NCBI RefSeq assembly: GCF_002215215.1
Contig: NZ_CP018632.1
Location: 3,220,501 to 3,284,500 of the forward strand
Direction of reading: 5' to 3'
Length of the DNA: 64,000 bases
Source: Granulosicoccus antarcticus IMCC3135
GTDB lineage: Bacteria > Pseudomonadota > Gammaproteobacteria > Granulosicoccales > Granulosicoccaceae
Part shown: positions 49,621-61,638 of the stretch, in pieces
Numbering within the stretch: position 1 is the stretch's first letter
Layout of the letters: each line of letters begins with the position of its first letter
The notes under the pieces: model-generated
Database searches by the model: none
What the model saw: only the letters and a program-made list of their open reading frames with translations
Told to the model about the DNA's origin: nothing
Program-made: the position numbers and the translations under genes

Positions 49621-51681
49621 TCAAGGTCGATACTCGAAAGCGCCAATATCATACTCCGCGGTCCCATCTCCATTGCCGTCAACCGGCTGAATAACCGCCT
49701 CCGGTCCGGGTTGTGGGTAGTCCGTTTCCGAGAATTCAGGTTCGTCGTAAAATCCTGCACAATTGATGGGTCTTGAGCTTATGCAGAATATGGCCTCTTT
49801 CAGCCAACGGTATTCACCAGGGAACGTACCTGCATCGAGAGCGGGGGAGAAGGCAGCCAATCGGTAATCGCTATTTGCCGGATCAATGAAATGAGGGTCG
49901 GCATGCAAGTCAGGTAACTCGACGAAAACTCGAGGCAGGGTGGCCTGTCTTGCATTGAGCATTGTTTCAGCGCCATTTTTCCACAGCAGGTTATTTGAAG
50001 TCAAAAGCCAAGGTCGCTGCTCCTCATCATCAAGCAGTTCATCACTGATATCCAGCAGTACATCAGTGCCGGTCACAATGTTGTTCCGAAACACCAGTGT
50101 ACGCCATGTTTCGGGGTCGCCAGCCAGGCGGATTAGCTTCGGGTTATCAACGAAGGTGTTGTTGGTGGCGTACAACCACACATTGTCCCTATCATTGGAA
50201 AAATCGCCTGGAAGCAACGTGGATTCGATCAATATGTCGCAAACGTTGTTTTCGAACAGGTTGTGTTGCAGGTATAAGGCTGCACGATGCATCGTGACTT
50301 CAAGCAGTCGGTGACAGGTGCCTGATTCTGTCGAACCCCAGTGATGTATCGTATTGTTCAACAGTCGCAACGATGTTGGGTTGTGGGGAGCCACCAGTCC
50401 ATCTGGCAGGGAGTGTATATCGGGCAGCGCCGGTTCTATCACGCTATTGGCCAATGTGAAGTTTGCACCTACCAAACCAATTATCGGTGCGCCGAACGAG
50501 CGCATCTCTAGCCCGGACCAGGTGGTCCGCGGACCTGCTCCGACGAGTAGGGGTGCCTCGATGCCTGCCAGCAGAACCGTCGGCTCGTCTCCCGCAGCAC
50601 CGTTCACATTGAGACGCTTCCCATGTCCATCCAGCGCACCGCCGAAAACACCTGGCGGTAACACGACCGTGCTGCCGGCTTCGGCATTGTCCAGAATAGC
50701 CTGGATAACGAGCATCGAGCGAACGTGTTCGACGTGAATATCCCGTCTTGCAACAGGGTCGCCAGCATCAGGATTGACGTTTGCGAAGCTGAGGCGAATC
50801 GGATCTGTGCTCTGTGCGCTGGCGAGCAAGTGTAGCTCTACCTGATAGTTGATATCGGGCTTGATGTTGGACACATCGCAGATAACTGCAACGCCAAAGT
50901 TGCAGTCAATCGGTGCGTATGTTTCTTCGGAGACATTCGTTTCTCTTGCCACCTGCGCTGATGTCGCTGCCATTTGATCTGGCAAGTCGATGATCAGCTG
51001 TGCATCGCGTGGATACGCGTTGGCTGGTTGTGTCAGAAGGATGGATAGCATCACTGACTCGTCGGGATGGCTGAGTATGGCTATGGGTGCGTCGATGCCG
51101 AATGCAGCGGTCGGATTCTCAACGTGCGAGATACTGACGCTGGCAAAGTTGTCGGATGGCGTGCGATCGGTCTCGGTGGCACCATAGGCAATATCCACAA
51201 GGATCTCGGCATCAATAGGTGTATCGATGAAGAGCGGGTGGAAGAAGATCTGATCAGAGCCTTCAACGGAGAGCCCCGAATACGTGTTGTCGAAGGGGTT
51301 CATGCAACGCAGGGTGTTACCTGTGGGGTCATCTTCGAGAATTTCACATCCATTGGGGCGTGCATGTGTCGACCAGCTTGCATTGCCGCTCAGGACAGCG
51401 TCATACCAGTCCTGAATCGGCGCTTGGTCATATTGATAACGTCTGCCTCTAACTACAACGGCTGTGGCTACCACGTCGTCACGTGCCTCTATTTCGAGAG
51501 ACTGATTTATATTTGCGGCACTTTCGGCGTTACCCGGGTTGGATGATTGATTCTGATTTTCGGGGGCATTGTTGTCACTGGTCTGGCCAGTTGTGTGAGT
51601 GTTGTCCGGGCCATTCGAACTGCCTGATCCACAGGCTGTCAGTGTCAGGCTGAGCAGTGTGATGATGCTGAGGTGTTTCAA
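49621..51681 (-). CDS. Secreted lipoprotein with a right-handed parallel beta-helix
   Basis: A 686-residue predicted lipoprotein: the signal ends at LTLTAC with Cys17, then a long Asn/Ser/Gly/Gln-rich linker. Residues about 60-330 form one or two beta-type domains of unknown family. From about 340 to 640 the pattern is that of a right-handed parallel beta-helix as in pectate lyases, chondroitinase B and CE8 esterases: VVLPPGVFGGALDGHGKRLNVNG, then repeated NNTIHHWG, HNLFENNVCDI, NNTFVDNP and FRNNIVTG turns with Asn ladders. The end, TAEYDIGAFEY, is a common finish of such proteins. A polysaccharide lyase role is plausible beside kdgF, but no catalytic set can be assigned. Confidence 0.75.
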   Translation of the reverse strand: MKHLSIITLLSLTLTACGSGSSNGPDNTHTTGQTSDNNAPENQNQSSNPGNAESAANINQSLEIEARDDVVATAVVVRGRRYQYDQAPIQDWYDAVLSGNASWSTHARPNGCEILEDDPTGNTLRCMNPFDNTYSGLSVEGSDQIFFHPLFIDTPIDAEILVDIAYGATETDRTPSDNFASVSISHVENPTAAFGIDAPIAILSHPDESVMLSILLTQPANAYPRDAQLIIDLPDQMAATSAQVARETNVSEETYAPIDCNFGVAVICDVSNIKPDINYQVELHLLASAQSTDPIRLSFANVNPDAGDPVARRDIHVEHVRSMLVIQAILDNAEAGSTVVLPPGVFGGALDGHGKRLNVNGAAGDEPTVLLAGIEAPLLVGAGPRTTWSGLEMRSFGAPIIGLVGANFTLANSVIEPALPDIHSLPDGLVAPHNPTSLRLLNNTIHHWGSTESGTCHRLLEVTMHRAALYLQHNLFENNVCDILIESTLLPGDFSNDRDNVWLYATNNTFVDNPKLIRLAGDPETWRTLVFRNNIVTGTDVLLDISDELLDDEEQRPWLLTSNNLLWKNGAETMLNARQATLPRVFVELPDLHADPHFIDPANSDYRLAAFSPALDAGTFPGEYRWLKEAIFCISSRPINCAGFYDEPEFSETDYPQPGPEAVIQPVDGNGDGTAEYDIGAFEYRP

Positions 51682-52081
51682 TATGTGAATTTGCTCTGAT
51701 CGCTCGTCACTTTTTCCACGCTTTTTGCGACATGCAAGATCACCCTGAGGGTGTTCTGCTCATGCGGTAGATATCGGCAACCTCAGTAATGGCTTGAGCG
51801 CTTGTCTGTTCTGGAGTGGGCAGTGGATGGTCACGCTCCTGCGGAATCAGCACTCAGTGCCGGGCAAGACCGCTAAACATTGAAAGCCGTCATGTCGCTT
51901 CTGTGTTCGCCCACTGTTTGCCGACTCGCAACTGTTCACTCACTTTCTGCTGGTTCGCGGGTTCGTTTCCAAAAGCCTCTGGTCAATACATAGATCCAAA
52001 GAAACCAGTTTTGTGTATTGCGTCGACAAATTTTTATTTCATCATCTTGACATCGTCCAGAATTGGCCTTATGATTGAATC
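51682..52081. promoter_or_regulatory. Divergent control region, lipoprotein and Fur/katG genes
   Basis: About 400 bases without a convincing gene. The last bases hold ATGATT-G-AATCAT (52071-52083), a perfect 13-base palindrome overlapping the regulator's start codon. I see nothing else of note; both divergent promoters should lie here. Confidence 0.5.

Positions 52082-52083
<2 letters not shown>
52071..52083. promoter_or_regulatory. Palindrome over the Fur-family start codon
   Basis: ATGATT-G-AATCAT is a perfect inverted repeat with 6-base arms. It covers the first two bases of the regulator's ATG. Fur-type boxes are A/T-rich inverted repeats with similar half-sites, so this is a candidate autoregulatory operator of the Fur-family protein, which would also control katG. 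It is short, so chance occurrence is possible. Confidence 0.45.
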
Positions 52084-54770
<2,687 letters not shown>

Positions 54771-54780
54771 GTCGTAACGA

Positions 54781-54808
54781 AAGAGCCGCTCCTACCGGGG
54801 CGGCTCTT
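54781..54808 (+). terminator. Intrinsic terminator after katG
   Basis: AAGAGCCGCTCC-tacc-GGGGCGGCTCTT forms a 12-base stem (one T.G pair) with a 4-base loop, followed by a short TTGTAT. It starts ten bases after the katG stop and probably ends the Fur-katG transcript. The cyanophycin operon converges from the other side and may use it too. Confidence 0.7.
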
Positions 54809-54860
54809 GTATCGAGTAGTGAGTCAGGAGACGGCGCCCGTGCCGGTTTCAATACGAGCT

Positions 54861-56570
54861 TTAGTTCGCTGCGGATAGTGCTGAGAGTTCATCTTGAATC
54901 AACTGGCTATCTGCCAGTGCCAGCATCACGACAAGATCGCCCGGTTCGGCGCACTGAAGCGCAAAATGCAGGGCATCGAGCTCTTCATCAAAGTGGCTCA
55001 CCTGCTCCTTTTGTGCGCCACAGCGCAACAGCTCATCCTGAATGATGGCAAACACTTCACCGTGATTTCTGCCGCGATGGTAGTGAGCCAATTCCGACAC
55101 AATCACCTTGTCAGGTTGCATTTTCCAGGCAGCTCGGGTGAGTTCTCTGATGAGTGAGTCAGGTCGATCACCGGGTTGGCTGAACGCGAGGAGTGTACGC
55201 GCCGCTTTTTGAGCCTGGGCAAACTGAGCCATGGCTTGCATGCCTGCAGGGTTATGGGCATAGTCCACCACAACAGTCACGCCTTCCACCGTGTAAAGAT
55301 TGAGTCTGCCAGGGTTGTTCTTGAGGGACATCGACTGCAGTCCCTGCTTGATGGCTGAATCGGTGATACCCAGTTGTGATGCCATGGCAACCGCTGCAAG
55401 TGCATTGGCGACATTGTGCCTGGCCTTGCCGCCGAGAGTCAGTGGGATGGTCTCAACAGCGCAGATGATGTCAGTGCCCGAGCTTTGCATGCGCACAAGG
55501 TTTTGCTCGTCTTGTACATAGGCGATGCCACCGTTTTTGATGTGTTGACGCACCTGTAAATTGTCAGCAAAAAGACTGAACCACACAATAGTTCCGTTAA
55601 ACCCGGATGCCTTGTTGACTAGTAGCGGGTCATCGGCATTGAGTATCAGCACTCCGCTGTCTGCAACTGTCTGGCTGATCATCCATTTTATGGTCAGCAG
55701 TTCCTGCAGGTTCTCGGAACCAAAATCGCCAAGATGATCTTCGCTGATATTGGTGATGAGTGCGACGTTGGCGTGATCAACACCGAGTCCACGTCTGAGC
55801 AAGCCGCCACGCGCTGCCTCGAGTATGGCGATGTCGAGCTCAGTCTGGCGAAGCAGCAAGCGCGCACCGCCGGGACCAGACCAGTCGCCTGAATCGATTT
55901 TATTCTCATTCACCATAATGCCATCGGTAGATGAGAAACCTGCGCTGTGCCCTGCGCCTTTGAGGATGTGGCTGATGAGCCTGACAGTCGTGGTCTTGCC
56001 ATTGGTTCCCGTCACAATGCCGACAGGAATATCATCATATGTTGACCAAGGCAGCGATTGTGGATCTGGCAAAGCATTGACTGGCCAGACGCTGGCGTTT
56101 TTCCCCAGGCCCAACGATACTTCATCGTCGTCCCACAACATTGATACCTGTTCTTCGCTTGCCATCGCTGCTAGCTGGATCAAACGAGGATTGGCTTCCA
56201 GTGCCAAGGCCTGATGAATGACTTTGAGTTGTTCTTCAAGATCCAGCACGACAGAGTTGCCTTCAGCGTTGGCATACGGTACGCCAAGCTCGATGGCGCA
56301 ACGGGCATAGCACCATTCGTTGATTTCAGCGGCGGTGTACAAGGCGTCAAGCGGCGCAGTAAAGGCCAGGCTGATACCACTGAAGCGTTTTGTGCAGGCG
56401 ACTGTCTCGCCTGTCCAATCCAGACGCGTCAGTATCTGTCTAACCTTTTTCTCCCAGAGAGGGAGAAGGGTGCGAGCTTGTTCGTCGGTGCAGCGCACGT
56501 CAAGTACAGTGCCTGCGCCGTTCAAGACAAGGTTGGGGCCCGTCAAACGACGGGTGTCTAGCAGTTCCAT
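54861..56570 (-). CDS. Mur-ligase-only cyanophycin synthetase paralog (CphA'-like)
   Basis: A 569-residue protein with a cyanophycin-synthetase-like N-terminal region (about 1-150) joined directly to a Mur-ligase domain. The Walker A GTNGKTTT lies near 187-194, followed by FSSTDGIMVNENKIDSGDWSGPGGARLLL and ILEAARGGLLRRGLG, all as in CphA. VVDYAHNPAGMQAM and AFSQPGDRPDSLI mark the C-terminal Mur domain. The ATP-grasp domain of full CphA, which adds Asp, is absent. It could add Arg or another residue to a side chain, or work with CphA as a partner. It is the last gene of the operon, 17 bases after cphA. Additional short CphA versions are known in proteobacteria, but the role is unclear. Confidence 0.8.
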   Translation of the reverse strand: MELLDTRRLTGPNLVLNGAGTVLDVRCTDEQARTLLPLWEKKVRQILTRLDWTGETVACTKRFSGISLAFTAPLDALYTAAEINEWCYARCAIELGVPYANAEGNSVVLDLEEQLKVIHQALALEANPRLIQLAAMASEEQVSMLWDDDEVSLGLGKNASVWPVNALPDPQSLPWSTYDDIPVGIVTGTNGKTTTVRLISHILKGAGHSAGFSSTDGIMVNENKIDSGDWSGPGGARLLLRQTELDIAILEAARGGLLRRGLGVDHANVALITNISEDHLGDFGSENLQELLTIKWMISQTVADSGVLILNADDPLLVNKASGFNGTIVWFSLFADNLQVRQHIKNGGIAYVQDEQNLVRMQSSGTDIICAVETIPLTLGGKARHNVANALAAVAMASQLGITDSAIKQGLQSMSLKNNPGRLNLYTVEGVTVVVDYAHNPAGMQAMAQFAQAQKAARTLLAFSQPGDRPDSLIRELTRAAWKMQPDKVIVSELAHYHRGRNHGEVFAIIQDELLRCGAQKEQVSHFDEELDALHFALQCAEPGDLVVMLALADSQLIQDELSALSAAN

Positions 56571-56587
56571 ATTGTCGCTACCCTGTG

Positions 56588-59371
56588 TCAGTCGCCTGTC
56601 TCTCGTGCTATCCGAACGCCCCGTTCGTCGCTGATGATTTCAAGATCATCATCCAGATCGAATTCCATTGCCGGGATGTCGGCGCGCACAGGTGCCGCTG
56701 AGGGTTTGGCTTCCATGGAGGCGTCAGCGTTGAAATAGATGATCTGTTTCCAGGTTCGTTTGACTGAATCGGCGAGTACGAGTAGTAAATCGCCAGGTGT
56801 TGCCATATTGAGTGCGGCGCTGGTGGCGAGTTGTTCGTCTGCAATCACCGTGATCTGTTCGGCTGTGATGCCATCTTTCAGCAGCTGATCTTTGAGCATA
56901 TTCGCAACTTCATCTTCGCCACGACCGCGACGATTATCATCACATCGGCAAATAAAATGATCAAAGTGTGAGGCAGCGATATGTGCAATCTCGAAAATAT
57001 CCTCATCGCGACGATCACCCGGAGCTGACAGCACAACGAGTTTTCGGTTGTCAGCGCCCAAGCGCTCAACCAGCTCGCACATGGCCTTTACCGCCGCAGG
57101 GTTGTGGGCGTAGTCCATAACTACCTTGAACGGATGTTCGTTGTAGATGTTCATACGTCCCGGTGTTTGAAAGAAAGACGTATCGAATGTGCGCAAGCCC
57201 TGGCGGATATGATCCAGGCTTGTATTCTGGTTGTAGGCTAGGGCTGCTGCAAACATGGCGTTTTGAACGTTGTGCAATGCACGGCCTTCAAGGGTTGCTG
57301 GAATCAGATGGGCCCAGAGTAGTGGTACATGCACTTCATTGTCATAAAGCGTAATCATTTGCCCGTTCATGCCCTGTTCCAGCACCACGGCCTGGCCGCC
57401 TGCCTGAATATGGCGTTTGACGAGTGGGTGTGCAGGATTCATCGTGACATAACACAGTGTTTTTGCCTCTGTGTAGTCAGCCATTTGCAAGCACAGAACG
57501 TCGTCTGCGTTTAGCACGGCCGCATCGGTGGCAACCTCAATCGGTACTCTTTTCAGTTCGGCCAGTTGTTCCAGGGTATCGATTCCCTTTAGCCCTAAAT
57601 GATCTGAAGAGATATTGAGGCACACCGCCACATTGCATGTCTGGAAGCCCAATCCGCTGCGCAGCATACCGCCACGCGCGGTCTCCATCACGGCCGCATC
57701 AATCGATGGGTCGCGCAGGATTATTTTTGCCGAGATAGGTCCGGTCATATCGCCCGACACACTGAGTTGTCCATCAATGTAGACACCGTCGGTAGAGGTG
57801 AGACCTACGGTGTACCCTCGCATTTTGAGAATATGCGCAAGCATGCGTGAGGTCGTGGTCTTTCCATTTGTGCCGGTAATGGCGGCGATGGGAATGCTGC
57901 TGGGCGCGCCTTCGGGGAAGAGCATATCCAGCACAGGTCCGGCAACATCGCGTGGTGTGCCTTCGCTTGGGGCTACGTGCATTCGGAACCCGGGGCCGGC
58001 ATTGACTTCGCAGATGCCGCCGCCGGCTTCCCGATAGGATTGCGTGATGTCCTTGGTCAGAAAGTCCACGCCACCAATATCCAGACCAATAGCCTTGATC
58101 GTGCGTTCGGCCATGGCGATATTGTCGGGATGAATACTGTCGGTGACATCGATCGCTATGCCGCCGGTTGACAGATTGGCGGTTGCGCGCAGGAAGACAA
58201 TTTCGTCGACGGGCGGCACGGTGTGCAGGTCGTAACCGGACAGGCTCAACAATTTCTCGGCCTGTTCGTCCAGCTCGAGTCGAGTCAGTACTTTCTCGTG
58301 ACCAATGCCACGGCGTGGGTCTTGATTCACGATCGCGACCAATTCTTCGACGGTGTGTTTTCCATCACCGATGACATGGCCTGGCATGCGTTTGGCTGCG
58401 GCAACCAGTTTTCCATCCACGACCAGCAAACGATGGTCAAAACCTTCGATAAAACTCTCAACCACGATATTGCGACCGTGTTGTGACGCCTTCTCGAAAG
58501 CCGCTTCGATTTCCTCATCCGTTTTCAGGTTGACTGAAACACCGCGACCATGGTTGCCGGACAGTGGCTTCATGACAACCGGTACTCCTATTCGCCGGGC
58601 TGCACGTTTTGCATCGCTCGATGAGCGGACGATACGTTGATCAGGAACAGGTAATCCCAGATCGCGCAAGATGGCATTGGTCTCTTCCTTGTCGGAAGCC
58701 AGCTCTACCGCAATATTGCTGGTCTTCGATGTCGTGGTTGCCTGTATGCGTTGCTGGTGACGTCCATGTCCGAACTGGACGAGGCTTTGGCTGTTTAACC
58801 GAATCCAGGGTATGCCACGCTCTTCGGCGGCTCGCACCAAAGAGGCGGTGCTGGGGCCAAATGCGCGCCGTTGGGCGCGATGCACGAAGGCTTCGAGTTC
58901 GTCGGTGAAGTTCCACTGCGAATCGGGCTTGTTGTCGGTTTGCAGCTCCGCTGGTAACAGGCTGTGCAGAAACCTTAGTGAGAGTTGGCTGGCCTCTCGA
59001 GCCACATCGACGTCCAGATACTGAAACACCATATTGTAGTGGCCGGGTTTGCCGTCGATTGAACGGGTCCGACCGAAGCTGACATCTGCTCCGGCTACGT
59101 TCTGGAGTTCGATAGCGACGTGCTCCATGACATGACCCAGCCAGGTGCCTTCGTCTTCACGCAGGCGACGTTCAAATCCACCCGCTGTCCGGTAGGAGCA
59201 ACCGTGCTCCTTGAGGCCCGGAAGATGGCTCAGGAGCGCGTCGATATAGGTTGTGCCAAGCCGGGCTGTGGGCCATTGCTCCAGCTCGCCCAGATCCAGC
59301 ACGTGGCGCATGACGGGAAAATGCGCGTAAATATTCGGTCCGGTGTAAGCATTGGTACTGATGATCTTCAT
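56588..59371 (-). CDS. cphA: Cyanophycin synthetase
   Basis: A 927-residue cyanophycin synthetase, which builds the Asp backbone with Arg side chains without a ribosome. The N-terminal domain (about 1-160) starts with NAYTGPNIYAHFPVMRHVLDLG and holds GTWLGHVMEHVAIELQ. The ATP-grasp domain (about 215-480) has VPVVMKPLSGNHGRGVSVNL and GGICEVNAGPGFRMH. The Mur-ligase domain has GTNGKTTTSRMLAH (near 498), TSTDGVYIDG and METARGGMLRSGLGF. The last 50 residues go slightly beyond the usual 875-residue length. It is flanked by cyanophycinase and a second synthetase-like gene on the same strand. Expression together with both degradative enzymes suggests a dynamic nitrogen/carbon store. Confidence 0.95.
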   Translation of the reverse strand: MKIISTNAYTGPNIYAHFPVMRHVLDLGELEQWPTARLGTTYIDALLSHLPGLKEHGCSYRTAGGFERRLREDEGTWLGHVMEHVAIELQNVAGADVSFGRTRSIDGKPGHYNMVFQYLDVDVAREASQLSLRFLHSLLPAELQTDNKPDSQWNFTDELEAFVHRAQRRAFGPSTASLVRAAEERGIPWIRLNSQSLVQFGHGRHQQRIQATTTSKTSNIAVELASDKEETNAILRDLGLPVPDQRIVRSSSDAKRAARRIGVPVVMKPLSGNHGRGVSVNLKTDEEIEAAFEKASQHGRNIVVESFIEGFDHRLLVVDGKLVAAAKRMPGHVIGDGKHTVEELVAIVNQDPRRGIGHEKVLTRLELDEQAEKLLSLSGYDLHTVPPVDEIVFLRATANLSTGGIAIDVTDSIHPDNIAMAERTIKAIGLDIGGVDFLTKDITQSYREAGGGICEVNAGPGFRMHVAPSEGTPRDVAGPVLDMLFPEGAPSSIPIAAITGTNGKTTTSRMLAHILKMRGYTVGLTSTDGVYIDGQLSVSGDMTGPISAKIILRDPSIDAAVMETARGGMLRSGLGFQTCNVAVCLNISSDHLGLKGIDTLEQLAELKRVPIEVATDAAVLNADDVLCLQMADYTEAKTLCYVTMNPAHPLVKRHIQAGGQAVVLEQGMNGQMITLYDNEVHVPLLWAHLIPATLEGRALHNVQNAMFAAALAYNQNTSLDHIRQGLRTFDTSFFQTPGRMNIYNEHPFKVVMDYAHNPAAVKAMCELVERLGADNRKLVVLSAPGDRRDEDIFEIAHIAASHFDHFICRCDDNRRGRGEDEVANMLKDQLLKDGITAEQITVIADEQLATSAALNMATPGDLLLVLADSVKRTWKQIIYFNADASMEAKPSAAPVRADIPAMEFDLDDDLEIISDERGVRIARETGD

Positions 59372-59391
59372 AAGAGAATTCTCAACGGTAA

Positions 59392-60213
59392 TCAGCTGGC
59401 GAAGGCTTGGCGGGCAGCGATATCAAATCGGCCCCCGGAAATCAGGATGTGCAATTTAACGCCAATAAGACTCACCGGCTGGCCACGGCGTGCTTTGTCC
59501 ATTGATGAGTATTCAAGGTCTCGCGGATCCACAATGGTGATGCCGCCACTGCCGACCACTTCCAGGCTATCGCCAGGTTTGATGAAGGCTGCGGTATCTT
59601 CATCCAGACCAATACCCACTGCGAAGGGGTTGTAAGCTAGTGCGGTCAGCAATCGACCGAGTCGATCGCGCTGGCGAAAATGCTGATCGATAATGAAATT
59701 GTTGGTCAAGCCTAACCCGGGAGCCAAGGTGACCATATCGGGTCTGGGGGTGCTGCCTTCTGAACCGCCAGCAATCATATGTTCTGGCATGAAGGCTGCC
59801 CCTGCCGATGTGCCGGCAACATGCATGCCTGCTGCATTGCGTCGTCGAATGAGTTGAGCCACTGGTGTGCCGCCCAGGGTTGTCGACAGACGCAATTGGT
59901 TTCCACCGGTCATGAATACGCCATCAGCTGCTTCAATGACGTCGAGGTACTGGTCAGACTGGCAGTCTTCGCGAGTAATGAACGGTAATACCTGCGCATG
60001 CGGAATGCCCAATTTGCGAAAGAGTGTTTCGTAGCGGCTACCCGTGTCTTCAAGCTTGGATGCTGTCGGTATGATGGCGATTCGGGCGCTGCCGCCACCA
60101 CAGACTTCGACAAACCGATCCAGAATGGCGGGATTGTTGAGCTTTTCTTCAGCGCCACCAATCGGAATTATATAACCACGTTCACTATGGTCTGTATCGG
60201 CTGAGGGGCTCAT
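59392..60213 (-). CDS. cphB: Cyanophycinase
   Basis: A 273-residue serine peptidase of the peptidase S51 family, which cuts cyanophycin to beta-Asp-Arg dipeptides. IIPIGGAEEKLN (15-26) opens the fold. MTGGNQLRLSTTLGGT (about 101-116) and the nucleophile elbow AGTSAGAA with Ser136 are diagnostic, followed by IIDQHFRQRDRLGRLL and GIGLDEDTA. The ATG at 60213 overlaps the stop of the isoaspartyl dipeptidase (ATGA), so it is preferred over an upstream start inside that gene. No signal peptide, consistent with attack on intracellular granules. Its product is the substrate of the upstream dipeptidase. Confidence 0.94.
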   Translation of the reverse strand: MSPSADTDHSERGYIIPIGGAEEKLNNPAILDRFVEVCGGGSARIAIIPTASKLEDTGSRYETLFRKLGIPHAQVLPFITREDCQSDQYLDVIEAADGVFMTGGNQLRLSTTLGGTPVAQLIRRRNAAGMHVAGTSAGAAFMPEHMIAGGSEGSTPRPDMVTLAPGLGLTNNFIIDQHFRQRDRLGRLLTALAYNPFAVGIGLDEDTAAFIKPGDSLEVVGSGGITIVDPRDLEYSSMDKARRGQPVSLIGVKLHILISGGRFDIAARQAFAS

Positions 60214-61451
60214 GATTTGTTTGTCGCTGTTGTGTTTTCGAAGGTGCCATGGATGCACTGTTTTTGATTGGAGACATGCCAGTTGCCTCCTGCCATGACA
60301 TCGCTAATGGCGTTTTGATCATTGATAACGATGAGGTCGGCATCGTTGTTAGGCGCAATTCTGCCTTTGTGAGGCAAGCGCAGAATATCGGCGACATTGC
60401 TGGTAAAGGCGGGCAGGGCACGCTCAAGCGGTACGCTCTGGGCAAGCAATGCCTGTAATGTCTCAAACAGGCTCGATGGGTGTCCGACATCCATATGCAC
60501 CATCTCTCCCTGTTCATTCCACGTTGGCAGGCATCCACCACCATCAGAGCTGATAGTGACGTTAGTGTCCGGGTGGCCGGATTCCAGATACTTGATCAAT
60601 GCTGTGTCAGCCCGCCAGGCATCCTCATCATCGGCCACCGGGAAAGCGGTGATGTCGATTGTGCAGCCACGCCCGGCCAGCTCCAGAGCTTCGTCAAACA
60701 AAGCCTTGCGACGATTGACATGTGTCGGGTTGAATACCCGTGCCGGTAGTTCGCTGGTATCCAGTGCCTGACGAACCAGCTCCAGGCCGCGCATACCATC
60801 ACCCAGGTGCAGGTGAATAATGCCGGCTTTGCCGCTGATCAGTCCTGCCACATGGGCATCACTTGCGAGGCGTAGCAGGTCAGGCAGAGTTGGTTGGCTG
60901 GATCGGTGATCACTGAGTGCAATCTCGCCGACACCAATGATCGGATCTATGAAGACTATGTCATCACGAACCTTTCCGGTGATGGTCACGGGTGGTAGGT
61001 GATAACCGCCAGTATGGCACCAGGCGCTGAGTCCTTCCTCTCGCAGGGCGTAGGCGTGAGCGACTAGCGATCGAGTGTCGCGAGTGGTGTCATCGGTGCC
61101 CAGTACCCCCACCACGCTGGTCACACCAGCTGATGTAAAGTGAGAAAGCGGCACGCTCGGTACCCGGCTTTTAAAACCTGATTCGCCGCCACCGCCTGTC
61201 AGATGGGCATGGCCGTCAATGAAGCCGGGCAAGACACGTTGTCCCTGTAAATCAACCTGTTCAACGGGTACGCCGTTGAATGAAGGTAGAGAGGCGCCCA
61301 TCCAGAGAATTTTACCCGCTGCCACGAGAATATGTTGTATGCCGATGTCATCTGGTGCGTAGACATGGGCGTTTGTGATGAGTTTCAACGGGGCAGGAGG
61401 GGTTGGGGCTGGTTTCCATTGTAAGGCCTTAGCATCAGCAATGGTTAACAA
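60210..61451 (-). CDS. iadA: Isoaspartyl dipeptidase (beta-aspartyl-peptidase)
   Basis: A 413-residue amidohydrolase-fold metalloenzyme that splits beta-aspartyl dipeptides. The metal-binding HAH motif is His81/His83 (FIDGHAHLTGGGGESG). GTDDTTRDTRSL, then IIHLHLGDG and NPTHVNR, supply further metal ligands, and TISSDGGGCLP contains the catalytic Asp. The proposed start is a TTG with AGGGG eight bases upstream. No better ATG is near, and the next ones would remove the N-terminal strand. Its place directly before cphB and cphA indicates that it hydrolyses the beta-Asp-Arg dipeptides released by cyanophycinase to free Asp and Arg. First gene of the operon. Confidence 0.92.
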   Translation of the reverse strand: MLTIADAKALQWKPAPTPPAPLKLITNAHVYAPDDIGIQHILVAAGKILWMGASLPSFNGVPVEQVDLQGQRVLPGFIDGHAHLTGGGGESGFKSRVPSVPLSHFTSAGVTSVVGVLGTDDTTRDTRSLVAHAYALREEGLSAWCHTGGYHLPPVTITGKVRDDIVFIDPIIGVGEIALSDHRSSQPTLPDLLRLASDAHVAGLISGKAGIIHLHLGDGMRGLELVRQALDTSELPARVFNPTHVNRRKALFDEALELAGRGCTIDITAFPVADDEDAWRADTALIKYLESGHPDTNVTISSDGGGCLPTWNEQGEMVHMDVGHPSSLFETLQALLAQSVPLERALPAFTSNVADILRLPHKGRIAPNNDADLIVINDQNAISDVMAGGNWHVSNQKQCIHGTFENTTATNKS

Positions 61452-61638
61452 AACTACAACCCCTGAAAAACGGCTTGTCTTTATATTCTACGAGTCTTGA
61501 AAGCGTCCGTGATCATCCTCGAATTTCCGGGGTGGCAGTCGCATTTTGTACCCAGGCCGCGCCCTTGGATTGTTGCCAAGGGCACGGACTTAATGTATAG
61601 CTTCCTGGTCTGTTGGCGAGCCGAGGCCCGCCATCAAC
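61452..61638. other. Spacer between eda and the cyanophycin operon
   Basis: No gene. GCCCTTGG-attgttg-CCAAGGGC (61561-61583) is an 8-base-stem hairpin 56 bases after the eda stop, without a T-run on the minus strand, so at best a weak terminator. The rest should contain the promoter of the cyanophycin operon. Confidence 0.45.
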
